Source: Thermosynechococcaceae cyanobacterium MS004
Lineage (GTDB): Bacteria; Cyanobacteriota; Cyanobacteriia; Thermosynechococcales; Thermosynechococcaceae
DNA: 64,000 bases
Direction: 5' to 3'
Assembly: GCA_022402525.1 (NCBI GenBank)
Contig: JAKRSB010000126.1
Location: 62,001 to 126,000, forward strand
Under the pieces are notes generated by a model. It was given only the letters and a program-made list of their open reading frames with translations, did no database searches and was not told the origin of the DNA. A program made the position numbers and the translations under genes. Each line of letters opens with the position of its first letter. Position 1 is the first letter of the stretch. Shown piece after piece: positions 45,077 through 52,490 of the stretch.

Positions 45077-45535
45077 TTAATAAACGTAGATGGCTCCTTT
45101 GGCATCCACTTCCAAAGAACGCGTGATGCCAAAGGCTCCAGGCCTTGAGGTGACGGTCACAATTAGTTCGTTATTGACGACCGTAACGCGCGCGCGCAGA
45201 TTTGTATCGTTGACGTTGGTGTAAACGGTCAAGTCAATGGGGGGCGGCAAAAAACTAGACTTCAGCGAGCCAAAGGTGACAGACTGCTGGGGCAATACCT
45301 TTCGCTCCCGTGAAGTCGGCTCTGCCAGCACAGCTAAGATTTCCACGCTCGACTGGTTCACAATCCGAATTTGGATGGGCTTGCTGGGGTCAATTTTGGC
45401 GGCAATAGGCGATCGCCGATCATTCTGCTGCGGTGTACCAGGGGCAACTTCACTCGGCTGAGCTAAAATAGGCGTTGTGCCAGCAATCATGCCTAAAGTC
45501 ATCAAACTGGCCAAGGCTACAATGCTTGATTTCAT
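45077..45535 (-). CDS. Exported small protein, unknown function
   Basis: This 152-residue protein has a signal peptide (MKSSIVALASLMTLGMIAG to about residue 26, ending LAQP). A beta-rich domain (about 50-152) follows, with IQIRIVNQSSVEILAVL and LTVYTNVNDTNLRARVTV. The frame can start at GTG 45550, but ATG 45535 has an AGAGGAAA ribosome site directly upstream and is preferred. No family was recognised. It belongs to the run of exported proteins between 39.8 and 45.6 kb. Confidence 0.72.
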   Translation of the reverse strand: MKSSIVALASLMTLGMIAGTTPILAQPSEVAPGTPQQNDRRSPIAAKIDPSKPIQIRIVNQSSVEILAVLAEPTSRERKVLPQQSVTFGSLKSSFLPPPIDLTVYTNVNDTNLRARVTVVNNELIVTVTSRPGAFGITRSLEVDAKGAIYVY

Positions 45536-45807
45536 AAATTTCCTCTTCACCCAAAAATATAGCTAAGGCTCAAACTACGGCCAATTTCATCATACCTGGA
45601 GCGTAAACTTGGGGTAGAAAATTTAGCCAATCTCTAAACTCTGAATCGGGCAGCAGCCCGAAGCGCTTTTTGAGCTTATGTTTGGGCTTCTTTTTGTCTA
45701 GGGTTTTGCACAGCGATGATTTGGATAGCGCAGCGACAGCTTTTTCTCTGAGCACAATTTTTTAGACAAACCATCTAGAGCTTTAATAAAGTGGGCTTAG
45801 CAATAAA

Positions 45808-46272
45808 GTGGGCTTAGAATTCCTTCTGCTTGCATCAGCGGTTTTTATTCTCGCATTCCTGTTTAGTCGATGGCGTCAGCAATCCCCAGCTTCAGTAAGG
45901 GGACAACGGGTTCATCGGCAAAAGAGCCAAACGATTGAGAAAAGTCTGGCCGAACCTTCTCCCACCCACCCTTTTTCGAGTCAGTTTGAAGCGGAAATTC
46001 GCGCCTTGATTGAGCAAGGCAATAAAATTGAGGCCATTAAGCGAGTTCGCAGCTTAACGGACTTAGATTTGCAGCGCTCTAGAGATTTTGTAGAGGCGCT
46101 GGCGACCGGAAAAACAGCCCCATCGCTGAGAAGCGATATTCCGCCAGAACTAAAAGCCAATCTTAAAAATCTTGTGCGGCAAAACCAGAAAATTCAGGCG
46201 ATTCAGCAACTCCGAAACCATACAGGATGGGGCCTCAAGGAGTCAAAAGACTATGTTGATCGACTGTCTTGA
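45808..46272 (+). CDS. Membrane-anchored protein with two L7/L12-like C-terminal-type units
   Basis: This 154-residue protein starts at GTG 45808. An N-terminal membrane helix (about 3-20) and a charged linker are followed by two helical units, at about 61-98 and 114-154. Each has the ribosomal protein L7/L12 C-terminal pattern: GNKIEAIKRVRSLTDLDLQRSRDFVEAL, and NQKIQAIQQLRNHTGWGLKESKDYV. The L7/L12 C-terminal domain binds translation factors, but several cyanobacterial proteins use this fold outside the ribosome. The role of a membrane-tethered tandem form is unknown. The stop codon is the first unit of a five-copy 14-base repeat. Confidence 0.72.
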   Translation: MGLEFLLLASAVFILAFLFSRWRQQSPASVRGQRVHRQKSQTIEKSLAEPSPTHPFSSQFEAEIRALIEQGNKIEAIKRVRSLTDLDLQRSRDFVEALATGKTAPSLRSDIPPELKANLKNLVRQNQKIQAIQQLRNHTGWGLKESKDYVDRLS

Positions 46273-46337
46273 TAAAAAACTCTTGATCAGAAACTCTTGA
46301 TAAAAAACGCTGGATAAAAAGCTCTTGCTAAAAAGCT
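46268..46337. repeat. Five 14-base tandem units over the stop codon of the L12-like gene
   Basis: CTTGATAAAAAACT-type units run 46268-46281, 46282-46295, 46296-46309, 46310-46323 and 46324-46337. TGA at 46270-46272 is the stop. Confidence 0.85.
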
Positions 46338-46404
46338 GGCCTTCCTGCTCCCGATTAAGTGAGGGATAAAGCACTGCCGTCCTTTGCCCATCGCTGCTGT
46401 CAGA

Positions 46405-46932
46405 CTAGACGACCACGCTCAACGGGCTTGTCAGCAAAGACTCTGGAAGCTGTGCACCTGTCAGGATGGCATTGTCCAAGATTGCGCCCGTGAGATTAGC
46501 CTGCGCAAGATTGGCATGAGTGAGGTCAGCGCCCCGCAAGTCTGCATACTGCAAATTTGCACCCGTGAAGTCTGTGCCCTGTAAATTTGCGCCCTGGAGG
46601 TTAATAAGCCTCATCTCTGCCTTGACAAAATTGGCCTGGTTCAAGCTGGCATGACTGAGGTTGGCCCGAATCAGGAAGGCCCCCGCAAAAGAGCTTCCCC
46701 CTAGGCTAGCCCTGATCAAATTTGCTCTCCATAACGTCGCACTTTGCAAGTTCGCTTCGCTGAAGTCTGCTTCCAGCAAAATGGAGTGGTTGAGATTTGC
46801 GCCTTCTAAGTTAGCGTGAGCCAAAATAATGCCAGATAAGTTCGCTTCACTCAAGTCAGCATCCTGCAAATCTGCGCCTGCAAACGTTCGCTCTCCTGAC
46901 GCATAACGACCTAAAAGCTTGACAGTCTCCAT
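46405..46932 (-). CDS. Pentapeptide-repeat protein
   Basis: This 175-residue protein is built of about 25 pentapeptides of A(D/N)LxX type, such as ADLQD, ADLSE, ANLSG, ANLEG and ADFSE. They fold into a right-handed square beta helix. The repeats run from about residue 18 to 165. Cyanobacteria have many such proteins, mostly of unknown function; some protect DNA gyrase. There is no signal peptide. The gene stands alone. Confidence 0.92.
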   Translation of the reverse strand: METVKLLGRYASGERTFAGADLQDADLSEANLSGIILAHANLEGANLNHSILLEADFSEANLQSATLWRANLIRASLGGSSFAGAFLIRANLSHASLNQANFVKAEMRLINLQGANLQGTDFTGANLQYADLRGADLTHANLAQANLTGAILDNAILTGAQLPESLLTSPLSVVV

Positions 46933-47081
46933 AAATATCCGCAGCCCTATACAGGCTCTCTTGAAGGATGTGGATTGAGAAATGTGATGAACACTACGAA
47001 CTGCACAAGTACGAAACGAGCGGCTTACGCAGGCGATCGCGAGACATTAACTTAAGACATTGAACCTTAAGGAATTGAACC

Positions 47082-47252
47082 TCAAGACAAAGAAGTCAGC
47101 AGCCAGAGCAATGCACTGAAGCCTAGGGCCGCAATCAGTAGATTCTGTTGCCGTAATTCCTGGCCAGCTTGTGTTTCCGTAGGATGAACCGCTGCACACA
47201 CAATGGGCTCGACAGCATAGTGATGGGGACGGTGATTCGGCGTTCTCTGCAT
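47082..47252 (-). CDS. Small membrane protein, 56 residues, unknown function
   Basis: A short frame begins at ATG 47252 and encodes a hydrophilic start (MQRTPNHRPHHYAVEPIV), a Gln-rich middle (ETQAGQELRQQN) and one C-terminal membrane helix (LLIAALGFSALLWLL). The coding pattern is protein-like. It fits small cyanobacterial single-pass proteins of unknown role. It is divergent from the tmRNA gene with about 165 bases between them. Confidence 0.65.
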   Translation of the reverse strand: MQRTPNHRPHHYAVEPIVCAAVHPTETQAGQELRQQNLLIAALGFSALLWLLTSLS

Positions 47253-47395
47253 GTTAAACCTGAGCTTTATGAGATTTATATTGTCTTATGTAAACAAATA
47301 TAACAAATTATTTACATTTTGCGTCAATTGCCTTGAGCTACCGAGGACTTTGCCGCTTGGCTTGCGACAGCAAGCTGCTTTAGGGGCGCTTGTAC

Positions 47396-47401
47396 TATAA
47401 T
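47396..47401 (+). promoter_or_regulatory. Promoter -10 box of the tmRNA gene
   Basis: TATAAT lies 16 bases upstream of the mature tmRNA 5' end. A good -35 hexamer is not seen at normal spacing, so only the -10 box is proposed. Confidence 0.5.
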
Positions 47402-47417
47402 GAGTTCAGAAACACAG

Positions 47418-47806
47418 GGGGCTGTAACGGCTTCGACGTTTTAGTGAACGTAGCCTCGTGATTCAGGCCGAGAGTGAGTTACCTCTCGTAAATCAATGAC
47501 TCAAACAAAACGTAAATGCGAACAACATCGTTCCTTTTGCTCGTAAGACAGTACTAGCTACTGCCTAAAAACCTCTCCGGTTTTTGAGCGTTTATAGTTT
47601 GACTCCGTTAAGGACTATAGACCTAACCCCCAACGGACTGCTCTAACGATTTATCTCTGGTTAGATCGTTAGCTAAGACAATACTAGAGAATCCTATCGT
47701 CGGGGATAATTGACGATCCTCGCTTCTAGGGTATAGAAGCTAAGCCTGTGAACGAATGGGGAGCTAATAACTAGGGCGGACACGGGTTCGACTCCCGTCA
47801 GCTCCA
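47418..47806 (+). ncRNA. ssrA: tmRNA
   Basis: The 389-base RNA starts GGGGCTGTAACGGCTTCGAC and ends GTTCGACTCCCGTCAGCTCC plus A. The 5' GGGGCTG pairs with the 3' CAGCTCC as a tRNA-like acceptor, and the T-arm GGTTCGA is present. CCA is not encoded. The reading frame resumes at GCG 47518 and runs to TAA 47666-equivalent position 47566-47568, giving a tag of ANNIVPFARKTVLATA (16 residues, after the alanine from the charged end). It is of cyanobacterial type. The RNA releases stalled ribosomes and tags the products for degradation. Confidence 0.97.
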
Positions 47807-47809
47807 CTT
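47796..47809. other. Putative attachment site attL (tmRNA 3' end)
   Basis: CGTCAGCTCCACTT overlaps the 3' end of ssrA. The same 14 bases recur at 50446-50459. The tmRNA 3' end is a well-known integration target of tyrosine-recombinase islands. Confidence 0.6.
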
Positions 47810-47844
47810 ATAGACAAATCAATAGCATCCAAGGATGTTTACTT

Positions 47845-47868
47845 AACCCGCTCTAGCAGCGGGTTTTT
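47845..47868 (+). terminator. Rho-independent terminator after ssrA
   Basis: Stem AACCCGC (47845-47851) and GCGGGTT (47859-47865) with a seven-base loop, followed by T residues. Confidence 0.8.
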
Positions 47869-48023
47869 GCTGTGCGGTGTTCATGTCGCTCTAAATTTTG
47901 GGAACGGATAAAATAATATGGGAACCATCCCAGTAGGGGAAAATTTATTAGAATTATCCTAGTTTAGTGACTGAAATGTTAACCTGTTGTATAAAAACTG
48001 AGGTTTGAGCCTGATAATCATAA

Positions 48024-48608
48024 GTGCTCTATTTTGAATTTAATACTGTGAACTTCAATGAATTAATTCGTTCTGAAATTTCAAGAGTGTCTCTAGCTCA
48101 TAGGGTAGATCCTTCTGTGCTAGAAGATTTAGCTCAGTTTGTAATCGATAACTATCGTAAGAAGCCACCTAAGCCTAAGGCGATTAAGCCACCTAAAGTT
48201 AAACGACTAACATTAGCGCAAATAAAGGCTGCGGTATTGGATCACTTTAAGGTGCTTGATGCCAAGGCATTGAAGCAGTCTGCCGAGTTTGTAATGGCAA
48301 CTAATGGAATGGACATTAAATTGACTGGCAAGGAGGGCTGGGAAACACTCTATCGCAAATTTATTGGTATCTTGCCAGGGGAAGACGGGGAGGCTGGAGA
48401 GGGATGTATTAATGGCATCAACATCTTTAAGTACACGATGCCTTGGCGAATCTTTGGATTGGATCCAAAGGTTTCGACAACGGAAGATGTAAAAACAGCT
48501 TATCGAAATCTGAGTAAGGTCTACCATCCAGATGTTCCAGGAACAGGCGATGCTCGGATTTTTGAACGACTGACAGTGTTCTATGAAAGCTTGACGGAGA
48601 AGGTTTAG
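48024..48608 (+). CDS. J-domain protein in the ssrA island
   Basis: This 194-residue protein starts at GTG 48024. The N-terminal part (about 1-90) is helical and Lys/Pro-rich. The last 55 residues form a J-domain: WRIFGLDPKVSTTEDVKTAYRNLSKVYHPDVPG, with the HPD motif at 168-170 that stimulates Hsp70 ATPase. It has no Gly/Phe or zinc region, so it is not a classical DnaJ. The stop TAG is directly followed by the GTG start of the HNH-like gene, so translation is coupled. It may recruit DnaK to act on its partner; that is inference. Confidence 0.85.
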   Translation: MLYFEFNTVNFNELIRSEISRVSLAHRVDPSVLEDLAQFVIDNYRKKPPKPKAIKPPKVKRLTLAQIKAAVLDHFKVLDAKALKQSAEFVMATNGMDIKLTGKEGWETLYRKFIGILPGEDGEAGEGCINGINIFKYTMPWRIFGLDPKVSTTEDVKTAYRNLSKVYHPDVPGTGDARIFERLTVFYESLTEKV

Positions 48609-49661
48609 GTGGCTGAAATCTACATTACATCTAAAAAGCTCATTGAGACATTGAAGATTACCGATCATGAACTGATTGAAATTGAAACGTTTTTTGACAG
48701 TATTCCTGATGACCAGTGGGACTTAAAGGCGGGGACTGATTACAAGGTAGTTTCTGGTAATGGTCTCAGAGAGTACACATGCTCTGGAGCATTTTCCATT
48801 GCCGATTATCTCCAGTTCAAGCGGCAGACTGAAAGAGGCTGGTTTAGGAACCTCATTGATACTTTAATCCGAGCAATTAAGGGAGATATACGAAAAGCAT
48901 TTGTCAAGCAGCAGATGCTGAATAACAGCTCATCCTTGGTACAGAACAATAACCGCTATTTTCTGTCTAGTGCGGATGTTATTTCTATCTTTAAGACTCG
49001 TTCAGACTATCTCAAAAAGATGTTTGAGGAAGCGAAAAAAGATGATAAGACTGCGCTGATTAAAAATGAGGACTATGTAGAGCTTCCAGATAAAGGGTTT
49101 TACTATTCGTTGTCTGGGATGGTTAAGTTGGGACAGGTGTTTTCTGCCAACATCATCCGCCGCAATCGTAAGGATTGGTGTAGTGATGTCAGTGAAGTAG
49201 TAAACCCTTGCATGGCCGACATCTTAAAGCAGATTGATGCTCGGAACAAAGCTATAGATAAAGCGGTTAAGCAGGCCAAGACTAGAGCCGATAAAAGATG
49301 CCAGGTTACGGGAGCTAAAGGCAATCAAGTTACCAAAATTCCAATGGCTGGACATCACCTGTATTCCAAAGCTGAATATCCGCATCTGGTGGACAGCGTT
49401 GATAACATCATCTGCGTTACCGTCGAGGTTCATGATCATTTTCATCAGAGTATGGGTGGCTATCACAAACCCTGTACTTTGGATGACTTTGAAAAGTTCG
49501 TGAAGCAGTATTATCCAGAAAGCAACGTGTTTATCTGGCTACAACAGCAACGCTTAAGACTGGGAAATCAGCAGCCCATTAAAGCGAGAGAACGCCATGT
49601 GCTGCATTTACCTTGGCCTATTCCTCAATTGTTGCTGCCACCTGCATCAACCAATTCATAA
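48609..49661 (+). CDS. HNH-like protein with long N-terminal region, in the ssrA island
   Basis: This 350-residue protein starts at GTG 48609. The N-terminal 220 residues are helical and match nothing recognised. The C-terminal part (about 225-300) has an HNH-like arrangement: CQVTG (C231), GHHLYS (His249-250), NII (Asn266) and HDHFH (His275, 277, 279). The basic flank ARADKR resembles other nucleases. It is coupled to the J-domain gene. A DNA-cutting activity is likely, and an anti-phage role is possible but unproven. The end of the frame (after about 320) is Pro-rich. Confidence 0.68.
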   Translation: MAEIYITSKKLIETLKITDHELIEIETFFDSIPDDQWDLKAGTDYKVVSGNGLREYTCSGAFSIADYLQFKRQTERGWFRNLIDTLIRAIKGDIRKAFVKQQMLNNSSSLVQNNNRYFLSSADVISIFKTRSDYLKKMFEEAKKDDKTALIKNEDYVELPDKGFYYSLSGMVKLGQVFSANIIRRNRKDWCSDVSEVVNPCMADILKQIDARNKAIDKAVKQAKTRADKRCQVTGAKGNQVTKIPMAGHHLYSKAEYPHLVDSVDNIICVTVEVHDHFHQSMGGYHKPCTLDDFEKFVKQYYPESNVFIWLQQQRLRLGNQQPIKARERHVLHLPWPIPQLLLPPASTNS

Positions 49662-49717
49662 GCCAGTTGGAAAAAGGATACAATTGCTGCATATATTTAA
49701 TTCCAGCTCACTGAAGT

Positions 49718-49915
49718 CTGAAAAAATTTAAACGCTATTGGGATAAATCTCAGGAAAATGAGATCAGTCGTGACCTGTCGAAGAAGGCGATCGCCGCTCA
49801 ACTCCTCGTCGATGCGTATAAGGCTGCTAGGCCATATCCCAACATGGCAGCATGGCTGCGCTGCGTCATCACCGAAGCGGCACAGCGTGATCTGATGAAA
49901 GGAGATGAGACTTAA
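49718..49915 (+). CDS. Short frame without a standard start, upstream of hicA
   Basis: A frame ending at TAA 49913-49915 reads KKFKRYWDKSQENEISRDLSKKAIAAQLL and then AWLRCVITEAAQRDLMKGDE, which looks like a real helical protein. The only possible start is CTG 49718; no ATG, GTG or TTG precedes the sequence. It may be a remnant or use a rare start. It ends three bases before hicA. Confidence 0.4.
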   Translation: MKKFKRYWDKSQENEISRDLSKKAIAAQLLVDAYKAARPYPNMAAWLRCVITEAAQRDLMKGDET

Positions 49916-49918
49916 CGC

Positions 49919-50131
49919 ATGGTGAAGTCGGTCAGAGAGCTAAAAGCCATGTTGCTAAAAGCTGGATTTAGTGAATTTTCAGCTAAAGGCAGTCATACAA
50001 AATGGCTACATCCTTTGTTTTTAGGGCGAGTAATTTTATCTGGGAAAGATAGCAACGATGCCAAGCCATACCAGGTGAGAGAAGTAATGGACGCGATCAA
50101 ACAAATTAAAGATAAGGAGCTTGAAGAATGA
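49919..50131 (+). CDS. hicA: HicA-type mRNA interferase toxin
   Basis: This 70-residue basic protein fits HicA, an RNase with a double-stranded RNA-binding-like fold. The expected GSHTKWLHP holds the catalytic His, after SVRELKAMLLKAGFSEFSAK. An AGGAGAT ribosome site lies upstream of ATG 49919. It overlaps hicB by four bases. It is the likely stabiliser of the island. Confidence 0.92.
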   Translation: MVKSVRELKAMLLKAGFSEFSAKGSHTKWLHPLFLGRVILSGKDSNDAKPYQVREVMDAIKQIKDKELEE

Positions 50132-50337
50132 CCCCACTTCACTATGAAATGGTCATCACTTGGTCAGAGGAAGATAGCTGTTATCTAGTTCACCTGCCAG
50201 CCTTCCCAGAGCAACACTATCGAACTCATGGGGACACTTACGAAGAAGCGGCACGGAACGGGAAAGAAGTTTTAGAACTGCTGCTAGAAAATGATGGTCT
50301 ACCCTATCTACAACCGAAAGCGGTTAAAGTCGCCTAA
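50128..50337 (+). CDS. hicB: HicB-type antitoxin, short form
   Basis: This 69-residue protein is the N-terminal HicB domain alone (YEMVITWSEEDSCYLVHLPAFPEQHYRTHGDTYEEAARNG), a ferredoxin-like fold that binds HicA. It lacks the C-terminal DNA-binding domain seen in longer HicB proteins, as is common in cyanobacteria. How the pair is then regulated is not clear. Confidence 0.92.
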   Translation: MTPLHYEMVITWSEEDSCYLVHLPAFPEQHYRTHGDTYEEAARNGKEVLELLLENDGLPYLQPKAVKVA

Positions 50338-50445
50338 CCGCTAGGATCCCAGCAACACACATGAGGGGTATAGTTGGGGGCATCTTAAAGATGTCCTAAA
50401 TTGAAGTGCTTGCTGTGTAGCTATCTCAAAGCTTTTGTCTATGGT

Positions 50446-50459
50446 CGTCAGCTCCACTT
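50446..50459. other. Putative attachment site attR
   Basis: CGTCAGCTCCACTT repeats the 3' end of ssrA (47796-47809) 2.65 kb away. The identity ends at the next base on each side. Confidence 0.6.
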
Positions 50460-50490
50460 TGGATCCTTAAGTGATATCCATAAGTATCTG

Positions 50491-50517
50491 TCAAACCCTC
50501 TATTACGGAGGGTTTGA
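50491..50517. terminator. Perfect inverted repeat, possible terminator
   Basis: TCAAACCCTC (50491-50500) and GAGGGTTTGA (50508-50517) form a 10-base stem with a seven-base loop. It lies just past attR and could have been the ancestral end of ssrA transcription. There is no long T run. Confidence 0.5.
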
Positions 50518-50699
50518 CCTATGGAGGAGAGTGCATTTCATAAGGCTGAGACTCTTGGTTCCATAATGTGGGATGAGCAGCCTAGCCCCCTGGATATATC
50601 CCCTGGATACATTAAGGCTTGCATTTCGGAGCGAAATCGATCTTGAGGACTCCTTCTGCATCAGCTTAGTATGCGTCAGCTTAAAAGATTCCCCGTCCT

Positions 50700-52184
50700 C
50701 TAGGATGAGACCTGCTTGAGCAACTTGTAAAAAGGCTCCCAATCATCTGTCTGTGCAATGGGTTCCCAAGCGGCTTCAATGGCAGGCCGTAAAAGCACCG
50801 TAAGCGGATTGTAGCGCTGGAGGCACGCTGCAATCTGGGGGAGTTCGGAGGGAGGGAGCTGAACCAAAACTCGATGATATTGCTGCCGCCACTGCTCTAG
50901 CAGGAGTGTCTGCTCTGCCTGATTCGCTTTTGCCTGACTAAATATGACAGGCTCCTGCAAAATGTGCACCGAATCGACGCGCCACAGTTCTGAAAAGTCT
51001 TGACGTAGTGCCGCAAAAAAGTCGTGGTAGCCTACCTGGGTGGTTTGCAACAGGGCGATCGTTGCCCCTAGTAAATCATCAGCGGCTGAAGTCTCGGAGA
51101 GACTTGAATTCTGAAACCCAAGCTTTTGCATCATCCGCTGGCGATAGGCCCTGTCATAGGCCGATTGAAACAGCGTTAGCCCTGCATTAAGCTGTTCCTG
51201 AGACAAGATGGACAAAAGAGGACGCTGGAGCATTTCAAGGTTCCAGTGGCAGATGGTGGGCTGGTTGCCGTAGGCGTAGCGGCCATAGTAGTCAAAATAG
51301 GCGGCGGTAAACCGCAGGTCATAGGTGGAGATGAAGGCATAGGGGCCGTAGTCGAAGCTTTCTCCCGTGATGGACATATTGTCGGTGTTGAGTACGGCAT
51401 GGCAAAAGCCCACGGACATCCACTGCGCCACGAGTTCGGCGGTGCGCTGGACTAGCTCGGCATAGAATTTGGCGTCTTGGTCTGGGTCGCCGACCAGATG
51501 AGGATAGTAGGTTTCAATGACGTGATCCAGCAGGGTGCGAATTAAATCCGGTCGCCCTAGAGCGTGGAGCCGTTCAAAGGTGCCAAATCGGATATGCGAT
51601 CGGCTGAAGCGAACCATCACCGACGATCGCGTAGGCGAAGGTTCATCGCCGCGCCAGAGTTCTTCTCCGGTTTCAATGAGGCTGAGGCATCGAGAGGTGC
51701 GGACGCCCAGGTGATGCAGCGCTTCGGATGCCAATACTTCCCGCACGCCGCCCTTAAGGGTGAGGCGGCCATCTCCCCCACGGGAGTAGGGGGTGGTGCC
51801 GGATCCTTTGGTGCCAAGGTCGTATAGTTCGCCATTGACGCCGCGAAGCTGACCGTAGAGAAATCCGCGTCCGTCACCGAGCCTGGGGTTATATTCCCCA
51901 AACTGATAGCCGTGATAGCGGAGGGCGAGTAGAGGACTCCGATCTTGAAAGTGACCAAAGGCTTCAATGAAGTGCTGATCGGTTACGTGGGAGGGGTTCA
52001 GGCCTAACTGTGCGAGAACGCCATTGTTCCGAAAGCGTAGGAGGTGTTGAGGGAAAGTGCCAGCGGCTACGATGTCAAAATAATCTTCACCGAGGTCTTG
52101 TAGATTAGTCTGGTACTGAAGCCCTAGGATGGGGTTGGAGGTTGAATTGGCTGGGGTTTGAGGCGTAGAGGAATGAGCGGTCAT
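50700..52184 (-). CDS. selO: Protein adenylyltransferase SelO (YdiU family)
   Basis: This 494-residue pseudokinase-fold enzyme transfers AMP to Ser, Thr or Tyr on target proteins, and in bacteria acts in redox stress. [38 protein letters not shown] carries the nucleotide-binding residues and [23 protein letters not shown] the metal-binding Asn and Asp. [15 protein letters not shown] and the C-terminal helical part match the family over its full length. It stands alone and faces the ssrA island. Confidence 0.96.
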   Translation of the reverse strand: MTAHSSTPQTPANSTSNPILGLQYQTNLQDLGEDYFDIVAAGTFPQHLLRFRNNGVLAQLGLNPSHVTDQHFIEAFGHFQDRSPLLALRYHGYQFGEYNPRLGDGRGFLYGQLRGVNGELYDLGTKGSGTTPYSRGGDGRLTLKGGVREVLASEALHHLGVRTSRCLSLIETGEELWRGDEPSPTRSSVMVRFSRSHIRFGTFERLHALGRPDLIRTLLDHVIETYYPHLVGDPDQDAKFYAELVQRTAELVAQWMSVGFCHAVLNTDNMSITGESFDYGPYAFISTYDLRFTAAYFDYYGRYAYGNQPTICHWNLEMLQRPLLSILSQEQLNAGLTLFQSAYDRAYRQRMMQKLGFQNSSLSETSAADDLLGATIALLQTTQVGYHDFFAALRQDFSELWRVDSVHILQEPVIFSQAKANQAEQTLLLEQWRQQYHRVLVQLPPSELPQIAACLQRYNPLTVLLRPAIEAAWEPIAQTDDWEPFYKLLKQVSS

Positions 52185-52490
52185 GAAGCTTAGTGGCCAA
52201 GGTAGAGGGCAATGAGCTTGCGGGATTCAGTTGTGCGATTCGTTAATTTTAGAAATGCAGTGGAAGTTTGGATTTGATCATAACAAGCTCCAAGAAGGTC
52301 GCTCAGGTTTTGCTTGGTTGCCCCGAACCATTGCCCCGAACCATTCTCCCAAAACATTCTCTAGAAACGTGAGCTTGATGATGCCCTTGAAGCCCCTCAC
52401 CCCAAACCCCTCTCCCAAAGGCGAGGGGCTTAAGAAGGTTGTTTTTTTATCGAACTCACGTCTAGCAGCATTTTTAATGACTCCTGACTA
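52185..52490. other. Intergenic region with MITE-like copy and short repeats
   Basis: About 300 bases between selO and the divergent kinase gene. It contains a repeat of CCCCGAACCATTG (about 52320-52346) and a MITE-like element at 52369-52459. The kinase promoter would have to lie beside or inside the element. Confidence 0.7.
52369..52459. mobile_element. MITE-like dispersed element, copy 3 (internal deletion)
   Basis: The left end GTGAGCTTGATG (52369-52380) and right end CGAACTCAC (52451-52459) match copy 1. The middle lacks about 60 bases found in copy 1. It lies 31 bases upstream of the kinase start. Confidence 0.75.

Larger units (their letters stand above)
47807..50459. mobile_element. 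Small genomic island inserted at ssrA
   Basis: A 2.65-kb block lies between the tmRNA 3' end and its repeated copy at 50446-50459. It carries a J-domain gene, an HNH-like gene, a small frame without a clear start, and hicA/hicB. It is AT-richer, with few HIP1 sites compared with both flanks. No integrase is inside, so it is either a decayed or a satellite element. Confidence 0.65.

Noticed and set aside
45570-45755. 61-residue Lys-rich minus-strand frame
   Set aside because: Looks partly protein-like (KKKPKHKLKKRFGLLPDSEF) but has no ribosome site or known relatives that I recognise; too weak to call.
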